DNA of 6,419 bases, from positions 1 through 6,419 of the forward strand of contig NZ_JBMGQR010000125.1 of the NCBI RefSeq assembly GCF_049059935.1, given 5' to 3'. The notes under the pieces are model-generated. The model was not told the origin of the DNA and searched no databases. It saw only the letters and a program-made list of their open reading frames with translations. Each line of letters opens with the position of its first letter. Within the stretch, counting starts at the first letter, position 1. This stretch comes from JAURVT01 sp049059935 (GTDB lineage: Bacteria; Actinomycetota; Actinomycetes; Propionibacteriales; Nocardioidaceae). Of the stretch, positions 1-6,419 are shown piece after piece. A program made the translations under genes and the position numbers.

Positions 1-21
1 CCCTGAGCCACCGACAACTCC

Positions 22-39
22 CAAGATCGGCTCAAGATC
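22..39 (+). repeat. Direct repeat CAAGATC, two copies 11 bp apart
   Basis: CAAGATC occurs at 22-28 and again at 33-39, a period of 11 bp, about one helical turn. The second copy overlaps the candidate -35 element. It could be a regulator site covering the promoter or chance similarity. A TGAGCC (4-9) / GGCTCA (29-34) inverted pair also lies here, but its 19-base loop makes a hairpin unconvincing. Confidence 0.25.
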
Positions 40-58
40 CCGCGGGACGTGCCGATCA
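32..58 (+). promoter_or_regulatory. Candidate sigma-28 (FliA-type) promoter for the diguanylate cyclase gene
   Basis: A TCAA element (32-35) is followed by 15 bases and then GCCGATCA (51-58). The known sigma-28 consensus is TAAA-N15-GCCGATAA, so the spacing is exact and seven of eight bases of the -10 element match; the -35 matches in three of four. The expected transcription start, about 7 bases after the -10, falls at or just before the ATG at 66, and no Shine-Dalgarno sequence precedes that ATG, so the mRNA may be leaderless. Assigning the site to a flagellar sigma factor is an inference from the motif; no flagellar gene is in the window. Confidence 0.55.
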
Positions 59-65
59 CCCACCC

Positions 66-1934
66 ATGCTGTCGGCGCGTGGGCTCCACCTGGTGGGGGC
101 CGTCGCCGCCGTGGTCCTGCTGGGCGTGGCGCTCGCGACCGCCGTCTCGACGGGCGAGGCCGGCCCCGGACTGTGGTGGACGACGGCGGTGCTGATGGTC
201 GTCGTCCTGACGATGTGGCACCGCACCCGCGACACGCGGAGCTTCGCGGCCCTGCTCGCCGGACCGCTCATGATGATGGGCTTCCTGCTCGCGTACGGGT
301 GGCTCGCGCCGGTGGCCTCCACCTACACGCTCAGCCTGTGGCCGGCGGTGTTCACCTTCGTGGGCGTGACCCTCTCGGCCCGCACGGGCCTGTGGCTCCT
401 GCCCGTCGCCGCGATCGGCATCTGGTCGGCGATGGACCTGCCCGTCGGGGTGGCGGTGCCACGGTGGCTGGTCGTGATGGGCCTGGTCCTCGTCGTGACC
501 CAGGTGCCCTCACGGCTCCTCGCGTCGCTGCGCGAGCAGCAGAGCGAGCTGGCGCGGGAGCACCGTGACGTGGTCGACGCCCAGGCCGCCCTGGCGATCA
601 CCAAGGAGCGCTTCGAGCAGGCCTTCGCCGGCAGCCCCGTGGGCATGAGCCTGGCGGACGAGGACGGCCTGTTCGTCGAGGTCAACCCCGCCCTGTGCCG
701 GATCGTCGGCAGGCCGGCCGAGGACCTGCTCGGGCACACCTCCGCCCATGTCACCCACCCCGAGGACAGGCACCTCTCGCCCGAGGCCATGGCGGCCCTG
801 CGGACGGCAGGGGGCGGCCCGGTGGTGGTGGAGAAGCGCTACGTCCGGCCCGACGGCCAGGTCCGCCGGAGCGAGGTCACCATGGTCACCGTCCGCGGGC
901 CGGGGGAGCACCCCTGGACGCTCGCGCACGTCACCGACATCACCGACCGCTGGGCGGCCGAGCAGACCGCCGCCCGCGCCGAGCGCGTCTCGCGCGTGCT
1001 GGCCGACGTCACCCGCAGCGTCGTGCAGCGGCGCGACGACGTGCGGACGGCCGTCGTCCAGGGCGCCCAGCAGCTGACGGGCGCCTCGGGGGTGGCGCTG
1101 GTCGAGTCGTTCGACGAGCACGGCCTGGTCGTCACCGCCGCCACCGACCCCGACCAGGTGGGCGTCCGGGTCGACCTCGCGCAGCTGACGATGACGGGCA
1201 GCGTCTGGCACCGGGGCGTCGCGGTCGACGTGGAGGACGTCGCCGCCGAGGCGACCGTCAACCCCGCGATGGCGCGCGTGCACTCGATGGTGTCGGGCTA
1301 CTGGCAGCCGGTGCTCGGCCCCGACGGCGAGGTGCTGGCGGTCCTGACCGCGGCGTGGTTCGAGGCGAGGTCCGCGGCCAGCGCCGAGGTCCGTCAGGCC
1401 ATGGAGGTCCTGGCAGCCGAGGCCGGCGCCGCGCTGCACGAGGACCTCACCCGCCGGCGGCTCGAGGCGTCCGTGACGCTCGACCCGCTGACGGGGCTCG
1501 CCAACCGTCGCGGCTGGGACGAGGGGCTCGCCGAGCTGGTCGCGCGCACCGTCGACGACGACGGGGTGGTGGCCGTCGCCATGATCGACCTCGACCACTT
1601 CAAGCAGTACAACGACGCGCACGGCCACGCCGCCGGCGACGCCCTGCTGGTCGGCTTCGCCGAGACGCTGCGGCACTCGGTCCGCGCCCCCGACCTCGTC
1701 AGCCGCTGGGGCGGCGACGAGTTCGCCGTGGCCATGTCGGTGCCCTCCGCGCAGCACGCGCGCACCGTCGTGGACCGCATCGTCGGCGCCGTCCCGGCCG
1801 GCCAGACCTGCTCCATCGGGCTCGCCCTGCACGGCGCGCACGACGACGTCGCGGCCACGCTCGCACGCGCCGACCGTGCGCTCTACGCGGTCAAGGACGC
1901 CGGACGCGACGGGGTGGTCGTCGCGAGCTCCTGA
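66..1934 (+). CDS. Membrane diguanylate cyclase with PAS, GAF and GGDEF domains
   Basis: The product (622 aa) should make the second messenger c-di-GMP from two GTP at the inner face of the membrane. Residues 1-147 hold about six hydrophobic segments (near 8-27, 38-51, 60-80, 88-103, 108-122, 133-147). A charged, probably coiled linker follows (152-180), then a PAS domain (about 181-297, ending in the PAC-like THVTDITDR type motif), a GAF-like domain (about 310-460) and a GGDEF domain (about 470-622). The GGDEF domain is complete: DPLTGLANRR at 473-482, DLDHFKQYND at 508-517, GHAAGD at 520-525 and RWGGDEF at 547-553. RAPD at 540-543 is an RxxD I-site at the exact nine-residue distance from GGDEF, so product inhibition is expected. 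No EAL or HD-GYP domain is present. The ATG at 66 is the first usable start in frame; the frame stays open to the window's left edge, but no ATG, GTG or TTG lies upstream. The gene stands alone on its strand and is convergent with the kinase gene. The signal it senses is unknown. Confidence 0.93.
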   Translation: MLSARGLHLVGAVAAVVLLGVALATAVSTGEAGPGLWWTTAVLMVVVLTMWHRTRDTRSFAALLAGPLMMMGFLLAYGWLAPVASTYTLSLWPAVFTFVGVTLSARTGLWLLPVAAIGIWSAMDLPVGVAVPRWLVVMGLVLVVTQVPSRLLASLREQQSELAREHRDVVDAQAALAITKERFEQAFAGSPVGMSLADEDGLFVEVNPALCRIVGRPAEDLLGHTSAHVTHPEDRHLSPEAMAALRTAGGGPVVVEKRYVRPDGQVRRSEVTMVTVRGPGEHPWTLAHVTDITDRWAAEQTAARAERVSRVLADVTRSVVQRRDDVRTAVVQGAQQLTGASGVALVESFDEHGLVVTAATDPDQVGVRVDLAQLTMTGSVWHRGVAVDVEDVAAEATVNPAMARVHSMVSGYWQPVLGPDGEVLAVLTAAWFEARSAASAEVRQAMEVLAAEAGAALHEDLTRRRLEASVTLDPLTGLANRRGWDEGLAELVARTVDDDGVVAVAMIDLDHFKQYNDAHGHAAGDALLVGFAETLRHSVRAPDLVSRWGGDEFAVAMSVPSAQHARTVVDRIVGAVPAGQTCSIGLALHGAHDDVAATLARADRALYAVKDAGRDGVVVASS

Positions 1935-1945
1935 CCGGCGGTCAG
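1931..1945. terminator. Palindrome between convergent genes, possible bidirectional terminator
   Basis: CTGACCGGCGGTCAG reads the same on both strands except at its central base. In RNA it would form a 6-bp stem with a GGC loop. The left arm contains the TGA stop of the diguanylate cyclase (1932-1934) and the right arm the TGA stop of the histidine kinase (1942-1944 on the other strand). No U-tract follows on either side, so it is not a classic intrinsic terminator; short GC-rich hairpins without U-tracts have been proposed to act in high-GC actinobacteria. The palindrome is seen directly; the terminator role is inference. Confidence 0.4.
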
Positions 1946-3147
1946 ACCGGCGAGGCCGCAGGCGGGACGGTGGCGCGGGCGGTCTGCGTCAGGGGGAGCC
2001 AGAGCACGAAGGTGCTGCCCACGCCCGCCGCCGGGTGGACGCGCGCGACGCCGCCGTGGCTCTCGGCCACCTGACGCACGATCGACAGGCCGAGGCCGTG
2101 GTGGCCGTCGCCGGAGTCCTGGCCGCGTCCGCGCCAGAACCGGTCGAACACCTGCGGCGCCTCCCCGTCGGGGACGCCCGGGCCGGCGTCGGTGACGGCG
2201 ACGAACGCCCACGCGTCGCGCTCGCCCACGTCGAGACGCACGGTGCTGGCCTCGCGGGTGAGACGTACCGCGTTGGCCACGAGGTTGTCGACGGCCCTCC
2301 GCAGCGCGGCCTCGTGGCCCGTGACGACGACCGGCTCGGTGCGCGCCCGCAGCTCGACGGCGCGCGCGTCGGCCAGCACCTCGAACTCCACCAGCTCGTC
2401 GCGGGCCAGCTCGTCCAGGGAGATCCCGGGCTGCATGTCCTCGGGCGTGGACGCCCGCGCCGACGCGAGCATGTCGTCCACCAGCGTCGCCATCCGTCCC
2501 ACGGCCCGCGTGGTCGTCGAGACGGCGCGCTCGCGCTCACGTGGGTCGACGTCGGCGCGGCTGAGCACCGCGTCGACGTTGGTCTGGATCACCGCGAGCG
2601 GCGTGCGCAGCTCGTGCGACGCGTCGCTGACGAACTGACGTTGACGTCCGAAGGCCTCGTCCAGGCGGCCGAGCATGTCGTCGATCGAGCGGGCCAGCGA
2701 CCCCAGCTCGTCGTCACCGCCGCCGACGGAGATGCGCCGCGAGAGGTCGCGCCCGTCGACGAGCGTGGTGGCGCGCGTCATCTCGCCCACGGGACGCAGC
2801 GCGCGTCCGGCGAGCAGCCAGCCGACGGCGAGGCTCGTGACGAACAGGCCGCCGAGCGCGTACACCGAGTAGGTGCGCAGCGTCGCGAGCGCACGGGCGT
2901 TGGTGGCGGCCTCGACGTCCTCGACCTCGGCCAGCTCGAGCTCGCGCAGGGTCTTCACGCCGGAGTCGGTGCGCACCTTCTCGACCGCGCGGTACGTCTC
3001 GGCGGCGGGCACGTCGCCGACCGTCCGGGCCAGCGCGACGTTGAGCCCCACCACCACGGTGGAGGCCACCAGCAGCAGCGCCAGCGACCAGCGCAGCGCC
3101 AGACCGAACCGCAGCGACCGCGTCCAGGTGGGACGCGTGATCGTCAT
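1942..3147 (-). CDS. Sensor histidine kinase (HAMP, HisKA, HATPase)
   Basis: This 401-aa membrane kinase should autophosphorylate on His178 and pass the phosphate to the response regulator encoded just upstream. Two membrane segments (about 18-41 and 96-114) enclose a short extracytoplasmic loop of about 50 residues, which has no recognisable ligand domain. A HAMP domain (about 113-165) is followed by the H-box SDASHELRTPL (174-184), an N-box around NLVANA (288-293), the G1 box DAGPGVP (320-326), the F-box VFDRFWRG (333-340) and the G2 box GLGLSIV (351-357). All motifs needed for activity are present. The ATG at 3147 was chosen over an in-frame start at 3399 because it shares its A with the regulator's TGA stop, has AAGGAG 8 bases upstream and begins just before the first membrane segment; the longer version would run backwards through the regulator's coding sequence. 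Its stimulus cannot be read from the sequence. Confidence 0.95.
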   Translation of the reverse strand: MTITRPTWTRSLRFGLALRWSLALLLVASTVVVGLNVALARTVGDVPAAETYRAVEKVRTDSGVKTLRELELAEVEDVEAATNARALATLRTYSVYALGGLFVTSLAVGWLLAGRALRPVGEMTRATTLVDGRDLSRRISVGGGDDELGSLARSIDDMLGRLDEAFGRQRQFVSDASHELRTPLAVIQTNVDAVLSRADVDPRERERAVSTTTRAVGRMATLVDDMLASARASTPEDMQPGISLDELARDELVEFEVLADARAVELRARTEPVVVTGHEAALRRAVDNLVANAVRLTREASTVRLDVGERDAWAFVAVTDAGPGVPDGEAPQVFDRFWRGRGQDSGDGHHGLGLSIVRQVAESHGGVARVHPAAGVGSTFVLWLPLTQTARATVPPAASPV

Positions 3148-3824
3148 CAGGCGGGCTCCTTGAGCCGGTAGCCGCGACCCACCACCGTCTCGAGCGGCGC
3201 CGGGCGGTCGCCGGCGGCGAGCTTGCGGCGCAGCGTCCCGACGGTGACGCGCACCGTCTGCGTGAACGGGTCGGTGTGCTCGTCCCACACGTGCTTGAGC
3301 AGCTCCTCGGCCGGGACGACGACGCCGACCCGCGACATCAGGTACTCCAGCACCCCGAACTCCTTGCGGGTGAGCGCGAGCAGCTGGTCGTGCCACCACA
3401 CCTCGTGCCGGGCGACGTCGAGCCGCAGCGCACCCGACGTCAGCACCGCGTCGGGCTGGGTGATCTCGCGGCGCAGCAAGGCACGGATGCGGGCCACCAG
3501 CTCGGGGAACGCGAACGGCTTGAGCAGGTAGTCGTCGGCGCCGGCGTCCAGGCCGCGGACCCGGTCGAGGACGCCGGCGCGCGCCGTCAGCACGAGCACG
3601 CGGGCGTCGCTGCCGAGGTCGTGCCGCAGCCGGTGGCAGACCTCGAGGCCGTCCATGTCGGGCAGGCCGAGGTCGAGCACCACCACGTCGTACGGCACCA
3701 CCTCGGCCTTGTCGAGCGCCTCGCGGCCGGTGGTGGCGCCGTCGACCGCGTACCCGGCCTCGCTCAGGCCGAACGTGAGAGGGTGCAGGAGGTCCTGCTC
3801 GTCGTCGACGACGAGTACGCGCAT
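3147..3824 (-). CDS. OmpR/PhoB-family response regulator
   Basis: This 225-aa transcription factor has the usual length of its family. The receiver domain (about 1-115) shows the acidic pair Asp7-Asp8, the phosphoacceptor Asp51 in VVLDLGLP, the switch Thr80 in LVLTAR and Lys102 in LLKPF. The C-terminal winged-helix DNA-binding domain (about 128-222) shows LTRKEFGVLEYL at 151-162 and ends with VVGRGYRL (214-221), both hallmarks of OmpR-type effectors. The ATG at 3824 starts directly at MRVLVVDDE, as expected; a TTG at 3851 would add nine residues not typical of the family. It is first in a two-gene unit with the kinase, its probable partner. No good Shine-Dalgarno sequence precedes the ATG, while a TAGCAT -10-like element ends seven bases upstream, so the mRNA may be leaderless. 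Autoregulation through the repeats at 3863-3884 is plausible. Confidence 0.95.
   Translation of the reverse strand: MRVLVVDDEQDLLHPLTFGLSEAGYAVDGATTGREALDKAEVVPYDVVVLDLGLPDMDGLEVCHRLRHDLGSDARVLVLTARAGVLDRVRGLDAGADDYLLKPFAFPELVARIRALLRREITQPDAVLTSGALRLDVARHEVWWHDQLLALTRKEFGVLEYLMSRVGVVVPAEELLKHVWDEHTDPFTQTVRVTVGTLRRKLAAGDRPAPLETVVGRGYRLKEPA
3156..3161 (-). promoter_or_regulatory. Shine-Dalgarno sequence of the histidine kinase gene
   Basis: AAGGAG on the minus strand lies 8 bases before the ATG at 3147 and inside the last codons of the response regulator gene. It settles the kinase start and, with the one-base TGATG stop/start overlap, points to coupled translation of the two proteins. Confidence 0.75.
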
Positions 3825-3831
3825 GGGGCCG

Positions 3832-3837
3832 ATGCTA
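3832..3837 (-). promoter_or_regulatory. Candidate -10 element of the response regulator/kinase operon
   Basis: TAGCAT on the minus strand fits the actinobacterial TANNNT -10 pattern. It leaves seven bases before the ATG at 3824, so transcription would start at or next to the start codon. The sequence at a 17-base spacing, CACCCG (3855-3860), is a poor -35, which would suit a promoter that needs an activator bound just upstream. This is motif matching only. Confidence 0.35.
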
Positions 3838-3862
3838 GGGACTCCCTCCAAGCACGGGTGCG

Positions 3863-3884
3863 CCGAAAAACCACCGAAAACCCG
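3863..3884. promoter_or_regulatory. Direct-repeat operator candidate for an OmpR/PhoB-type regulator
   Basis: CCGAAAAACCA (3863-3873) is followed immediately by CCGAAAACCCG (3874-3884): two AT-rich half-sites in a GC-rich region at exactly 11-bp spacing. OmpR/PhoB-family dimers typically bind head-to-tail half-sites with 10-11 bp periodicity. The pair abuts the predicted -35 position of the regulator's own promoter and lies 42-63 bp upstream of the MoxR start, so one site could serve both operons. The repeat is seen directly; the bound protein is inferred from its position. Confidence 0.5.
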
Positions 3885-3902
3885 GGCTACGGAGGGTTTT
3901 CG
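3875..3902. repeat. Inverted repeat CGAAAACCC / GGGTTTTCG in the divergent intergenic region
   Basis: Two perfect 9-bp arms (3875-3883 and 3894-3902) flank a 10-bp spacer. The left arm coincides with the second half-site of the direct repeat, so the region carries three copies of the CGAAAA(A)CC core, the third reversed. Because the flanking genes diverge, no transcript from upstream is expected to end here, so an operator is likelier than a terminator. The rest of the 101-bp gap (3825-3925) shows no clear promoter for the MoxR gene. Confidence 0.5.
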
Positions 3903-3925
3903 CAGCCAGTTGCTGGACTCGTGGC

Positions 3926-4962
<1,037 letters not shown>

Positions 4963-4966
<4 letters not shown>

Positions 4967-5919
4967 GGCCCACCGCCAACGTCCCGGTGGTCTCGCTCCG
5001 CGAGCTGTCGCCCGAGGCGGCCCTGGCCCGGCTCGAGCTGACGGTGGGCCGCCGCATCGACGGCCTGGCCAACGGCGACCACGCCGGGTTCGGCCTCGGC
5101 CCGGGCACCGAGGCCGCCGACGCACGGATCTACGTGCCCGGCCAGGACGACGTCCGCCGCATCGACTGGAACGTCACCGCCCGCACGGGCGAGGTGCACG
5201 TCCGTGACGTCACGGCCGACCGCGAGCTCGGCACCTGGGCGCTCGTCGACGCCACCGCGTCGATGGACTTCGGCACCGCGACGATGGAGAAGCGCGACCT
5301 CGCGGCCGCGGTCACCGTCTCGCTCGCCCGGACCGCTGCCCGCACCGGCGACCAGTTCGGCGCGCACGTGCTCACCGCGGACGGCGTGCGCCGGTTCCCG
5401 CACCGCAGCGGGCGCGCGCACCGGCTGATGGTGCTCCGCAGCCTGGCCGAGGCGCCCCGTCAGGGCCACGCCGAGTCGCCCGGTCTCGCCGCCGGCATCG
5501 CGTCGCTCGAGCGGCACCGCCGGCGCGGCCTGCGGTTCGTCGTCTCGGACCTGATGGACCCCGACCGCGACGCCTGGGCCCGTGCGCTGCGACGGCTCAC
5601 GACGCGGCAGCGCGTCGTCGTCGTCGAGGTGCTCGACCCGCGCGAGCTCGACCTGCCCGACGTCGGCGTCGTCACCTTCGCCGACCCCGAGACCGGCGCC
5701 ACCCACGACGTCGACACCTCCTCGCGCCGAACCCGCCGCCGGTTCGCCGAGGCCGCCCGCGAGGAGCGGGCCGCCAACGCCGCCGCCGTCCGCGGCGCCG
5801 GGGCCGACCACCTCGTGGTCTCCACCGGTGGCGACTGGCTGCGCGACCTCACCCGCTTCGTCCTCCAGGCGCGCCACCGGCGCACCTCGTCCCGTCCCCT
5901 CACGGAGGCACGACCATGA
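4963..5919 (+). CDS. DUF58 domain-containing protein
   Basis: This 318-aa protein has the DUF58 signature: a Gly-rich stretch (38-48) leading into RIYVPGQDDVRRIDWNVTAR (55-74). A VWA-like fold follows, with a MIDAS-like segment VDATASM (95-101) and a later strand RFVVSDLMDP (191-200). No signal peptide or membrane segment is seen, whereas some family members have N-terminal membrane helices, so this one is probably cytoplasmic or held at the membrane by its partners. The MIDAS-like motif reads Asp-Ala-Thr-Ala-Ser rather than DxSxS; Thr may still support metal binding. The gene overlaps the MoxR gene upstream and the VWA gene downstream by 4 bp each, which implies coupled translation and a shared complex. 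The molecular role of DUF58 is not established; a partner of the MoxR ATPase in envelope or protein-complex maturation is the usual inference. Confidence 0.92.
5904..5908 (+). promoter_or_regulatory. Shine-Dalgarno sequence of the VWA gene
   Basis: GGAGG lies 7 bases before the ATG at 5916, inside the last codons of the DUF58 gene. It supports that start and suggests the VWA protein is translated efficiently as well as by coupling. Confidence 0.75.
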
Positions 5920-6419
5920 CCTTCCTGTCCCCCGACCGGCTCTGGCTGCTGCTGGGCGTGCTCGCCCTGCTCGTGGCGTACCTGCTGGTCCAACGCCGTC
6001 GCAAGCGCAGTGCCGTCCGGTTCGCGGCGCTGCCGCTGCTGGCGCGCGTCGCCCCCAGCCCGGGCTGGCGCCGTCACGTGCCGGCCGCCCTGTTCATGGC
6101 GATGGCCGTCGTGCTCGTCACCGGGTTCGCCCGGCCCGAGGCCGACGTGCGCGTGCCCCGCGAGGAGGCGACCGTCGTCGTCGCGCTCGACCTCAGCGGC
6201 TCGATGCGCGCCACCGACGTGAGCCCCGACCGCTTCTCGGTCGCCCAGGAGGCGGCCGAGCAGTTCATCGCCGAGCTGCCCGAGCAGTACCAGGTGGGCC
6301 TGGTGTCGTTCGCGACGACGGCGTCGCTGGACGTCCCTCCCACCACCGACCGCGCCGAGGTGCAGCGGGCGCTGGCCTCCATGTCGCCCGACGGCGGCAC
6401 CGCCATCGGCGACGCGATC
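5916..6419 (+). CDS. VWA domain membrane protein, BatA-like (partial, cut by the window edge)
   Basis: The first 168 residues are present and the frame is open at the window end. Hydrophobic segments at about 9-26 and 55-71 bracket a basic loop (QRRRKR at 26-31), followed by a VWA domain from about 85. This is the layout of BatA/BatB-type proteins, which commonly have a further C-terminal membrane helix, here beyond the window. The MIDAS metal site is intact as far as seen: DLSGS (92-96) and the Thr/Asp pair in GGTAIGDAI (Thr162, Asp166). The gene begins in an ATGA overlap with the DUF58 gene. As a VWA protein encoded with a MoxR ATPase it is the likely client or partner of that ATPase, with its metal-binding domain bound to the membrane. 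The Bat name comes from Bacteroides aerotolerance genes; the function here is not implied to be the same. Confidence 0.92.
   Translation, partial: MTFLSPDRLWLLLGVLALLVAYLLVQRRRKRSAVRFAALPLLARVAPSPGWRRHVPAALFMAMAVVLVTGFARPEADVRVPREEATVVVALDLSGSMRATDVSPDRFSVAQEAAEQFIAELPEQYQVGLVSFATTASLDVPPTTDRAEVQRALASMSPDGGTAIGDAI

Noticed and set aside
510..1841. 443-aa open frame on the minus strand opposite the diguanylate cyclase
   Set aside because: It is a shadow caused by high GC content: composition is His/Arg/Gly-rich, no domain is recognisable, and it lies antisense to a gene with complete GGDEF motifs.
695..2074. 459-aa plus-strand frame overlapping the diguanylate cyclase
   Set aside because: Arg/Pro/Gly-rich low-complexity translation in the wrong frame of a well-supported gene, with no motifs.
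1876..3171. 431-aa plus-strand frame opposite the histidine kinase
   Set aside because: Antisense to a kinase with all H, N and G boxes in order; its own translation has no recognisable domain.
3148..3399. Longer N-terminus for the histidine kinase, starting at 3399
   Set aside because: It would overlap the regulator gene by 250 bp with Arg-rich shadow sequence; the ATG at 3147 has a good ribosome site and a stop/start overlap.
3825..3851. Upstream TTG start (3851) for the response regulator, preceded by purine-rich sequence
   Set aside because: The nine added residues have no match to the family, which starts right at the first receiver strand; the GGAGGGAG within this stretch is too far (about 17 bases) from the ATG at 3824 to serve it.
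3875..3902. Inverted repeat read as an intrinsic terminator (hairpin with a T-run in the right arm)
   Set aside because: It lies between two divergent gene starts, so no upstream transcript needs ending there; the T-run is within the arm and not after it.
3903..3916. Small hairpin CCAG-TTG-CTGG just before the MoxR start
   Set aside because: A 4-bp stem is expected often by chance in such GC-rich DNA.

Overview
The window is very GC-rich, dense chromosomal DNA, most likely from a motile actinobacterium. The evidence is the strong G/C bias at third codon positions, genes packed with 1-4 bp overlaps, apparently leaderless starts, and a MoxR-DUF58-VWA cluster beside an OmpR-type two-component system. 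The genus cannot be fixed from the sequence alone. I see no mobile element, CRISPR array, tRNA or rRNA.

Layout. (1) Positions 1-65 are a short leader with a good match to a sigma-28 (FliA-type, flagellar) promoter. It ends almost at the ATG of a 622-aa membrane diguanylate cyclase on the + strand (66-1934), with about six membrane segments, then PAS, GAF and GGDEF domains. The catalytic motif and the inhibitory I-site are both intact. (2) Its stop codon faces that of a sensor histidine kinase on the - strand (1942-3147) across 7 bp. Both stops lie inside one 15-bp palindrome (1931-1945). (3) The kinase is translationally coupled, by a 1-base overlap, to an upstream OmpR/PhoB-type response regulator (3147-3824, - strand). 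(4) A 101-bp divergent intergenic region (3825-3925) holds two direct repeats of CCGAAAA(A)CC at exact 11-bp spacing and a 9-bp inverted repeat. This looks like an operator for an OmpR-family regulator. (5) On the + strand, a MoxR AAA+ ATPase (3926-4966), a DUF58 protein (4963-5919) and a membrane-anchored VWA (BatA-like) protein (5916 to beyond the window edge) form an operon joined by two ATGA overlaps.

How the parts may work together. The kinase and regulator are a matched pair. They probably control themselves and perhaps the divergent MoxR operon through the shared operator. The MoxR-DUF58-VWA genes belong to a widespread but poorly understood class in which a AAA+ ATPase acts, chaperone-like, on VWA-domain partners at the membrane. 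The diguanylate cyclase appears to be an independent unit, possibly expressed with flagellar genes so that c-di-GMP synthesis is tied to motility. All protein families here are known. The parts that may be new are the regulatory sites and the link between this two-component system and the MoxR operon.
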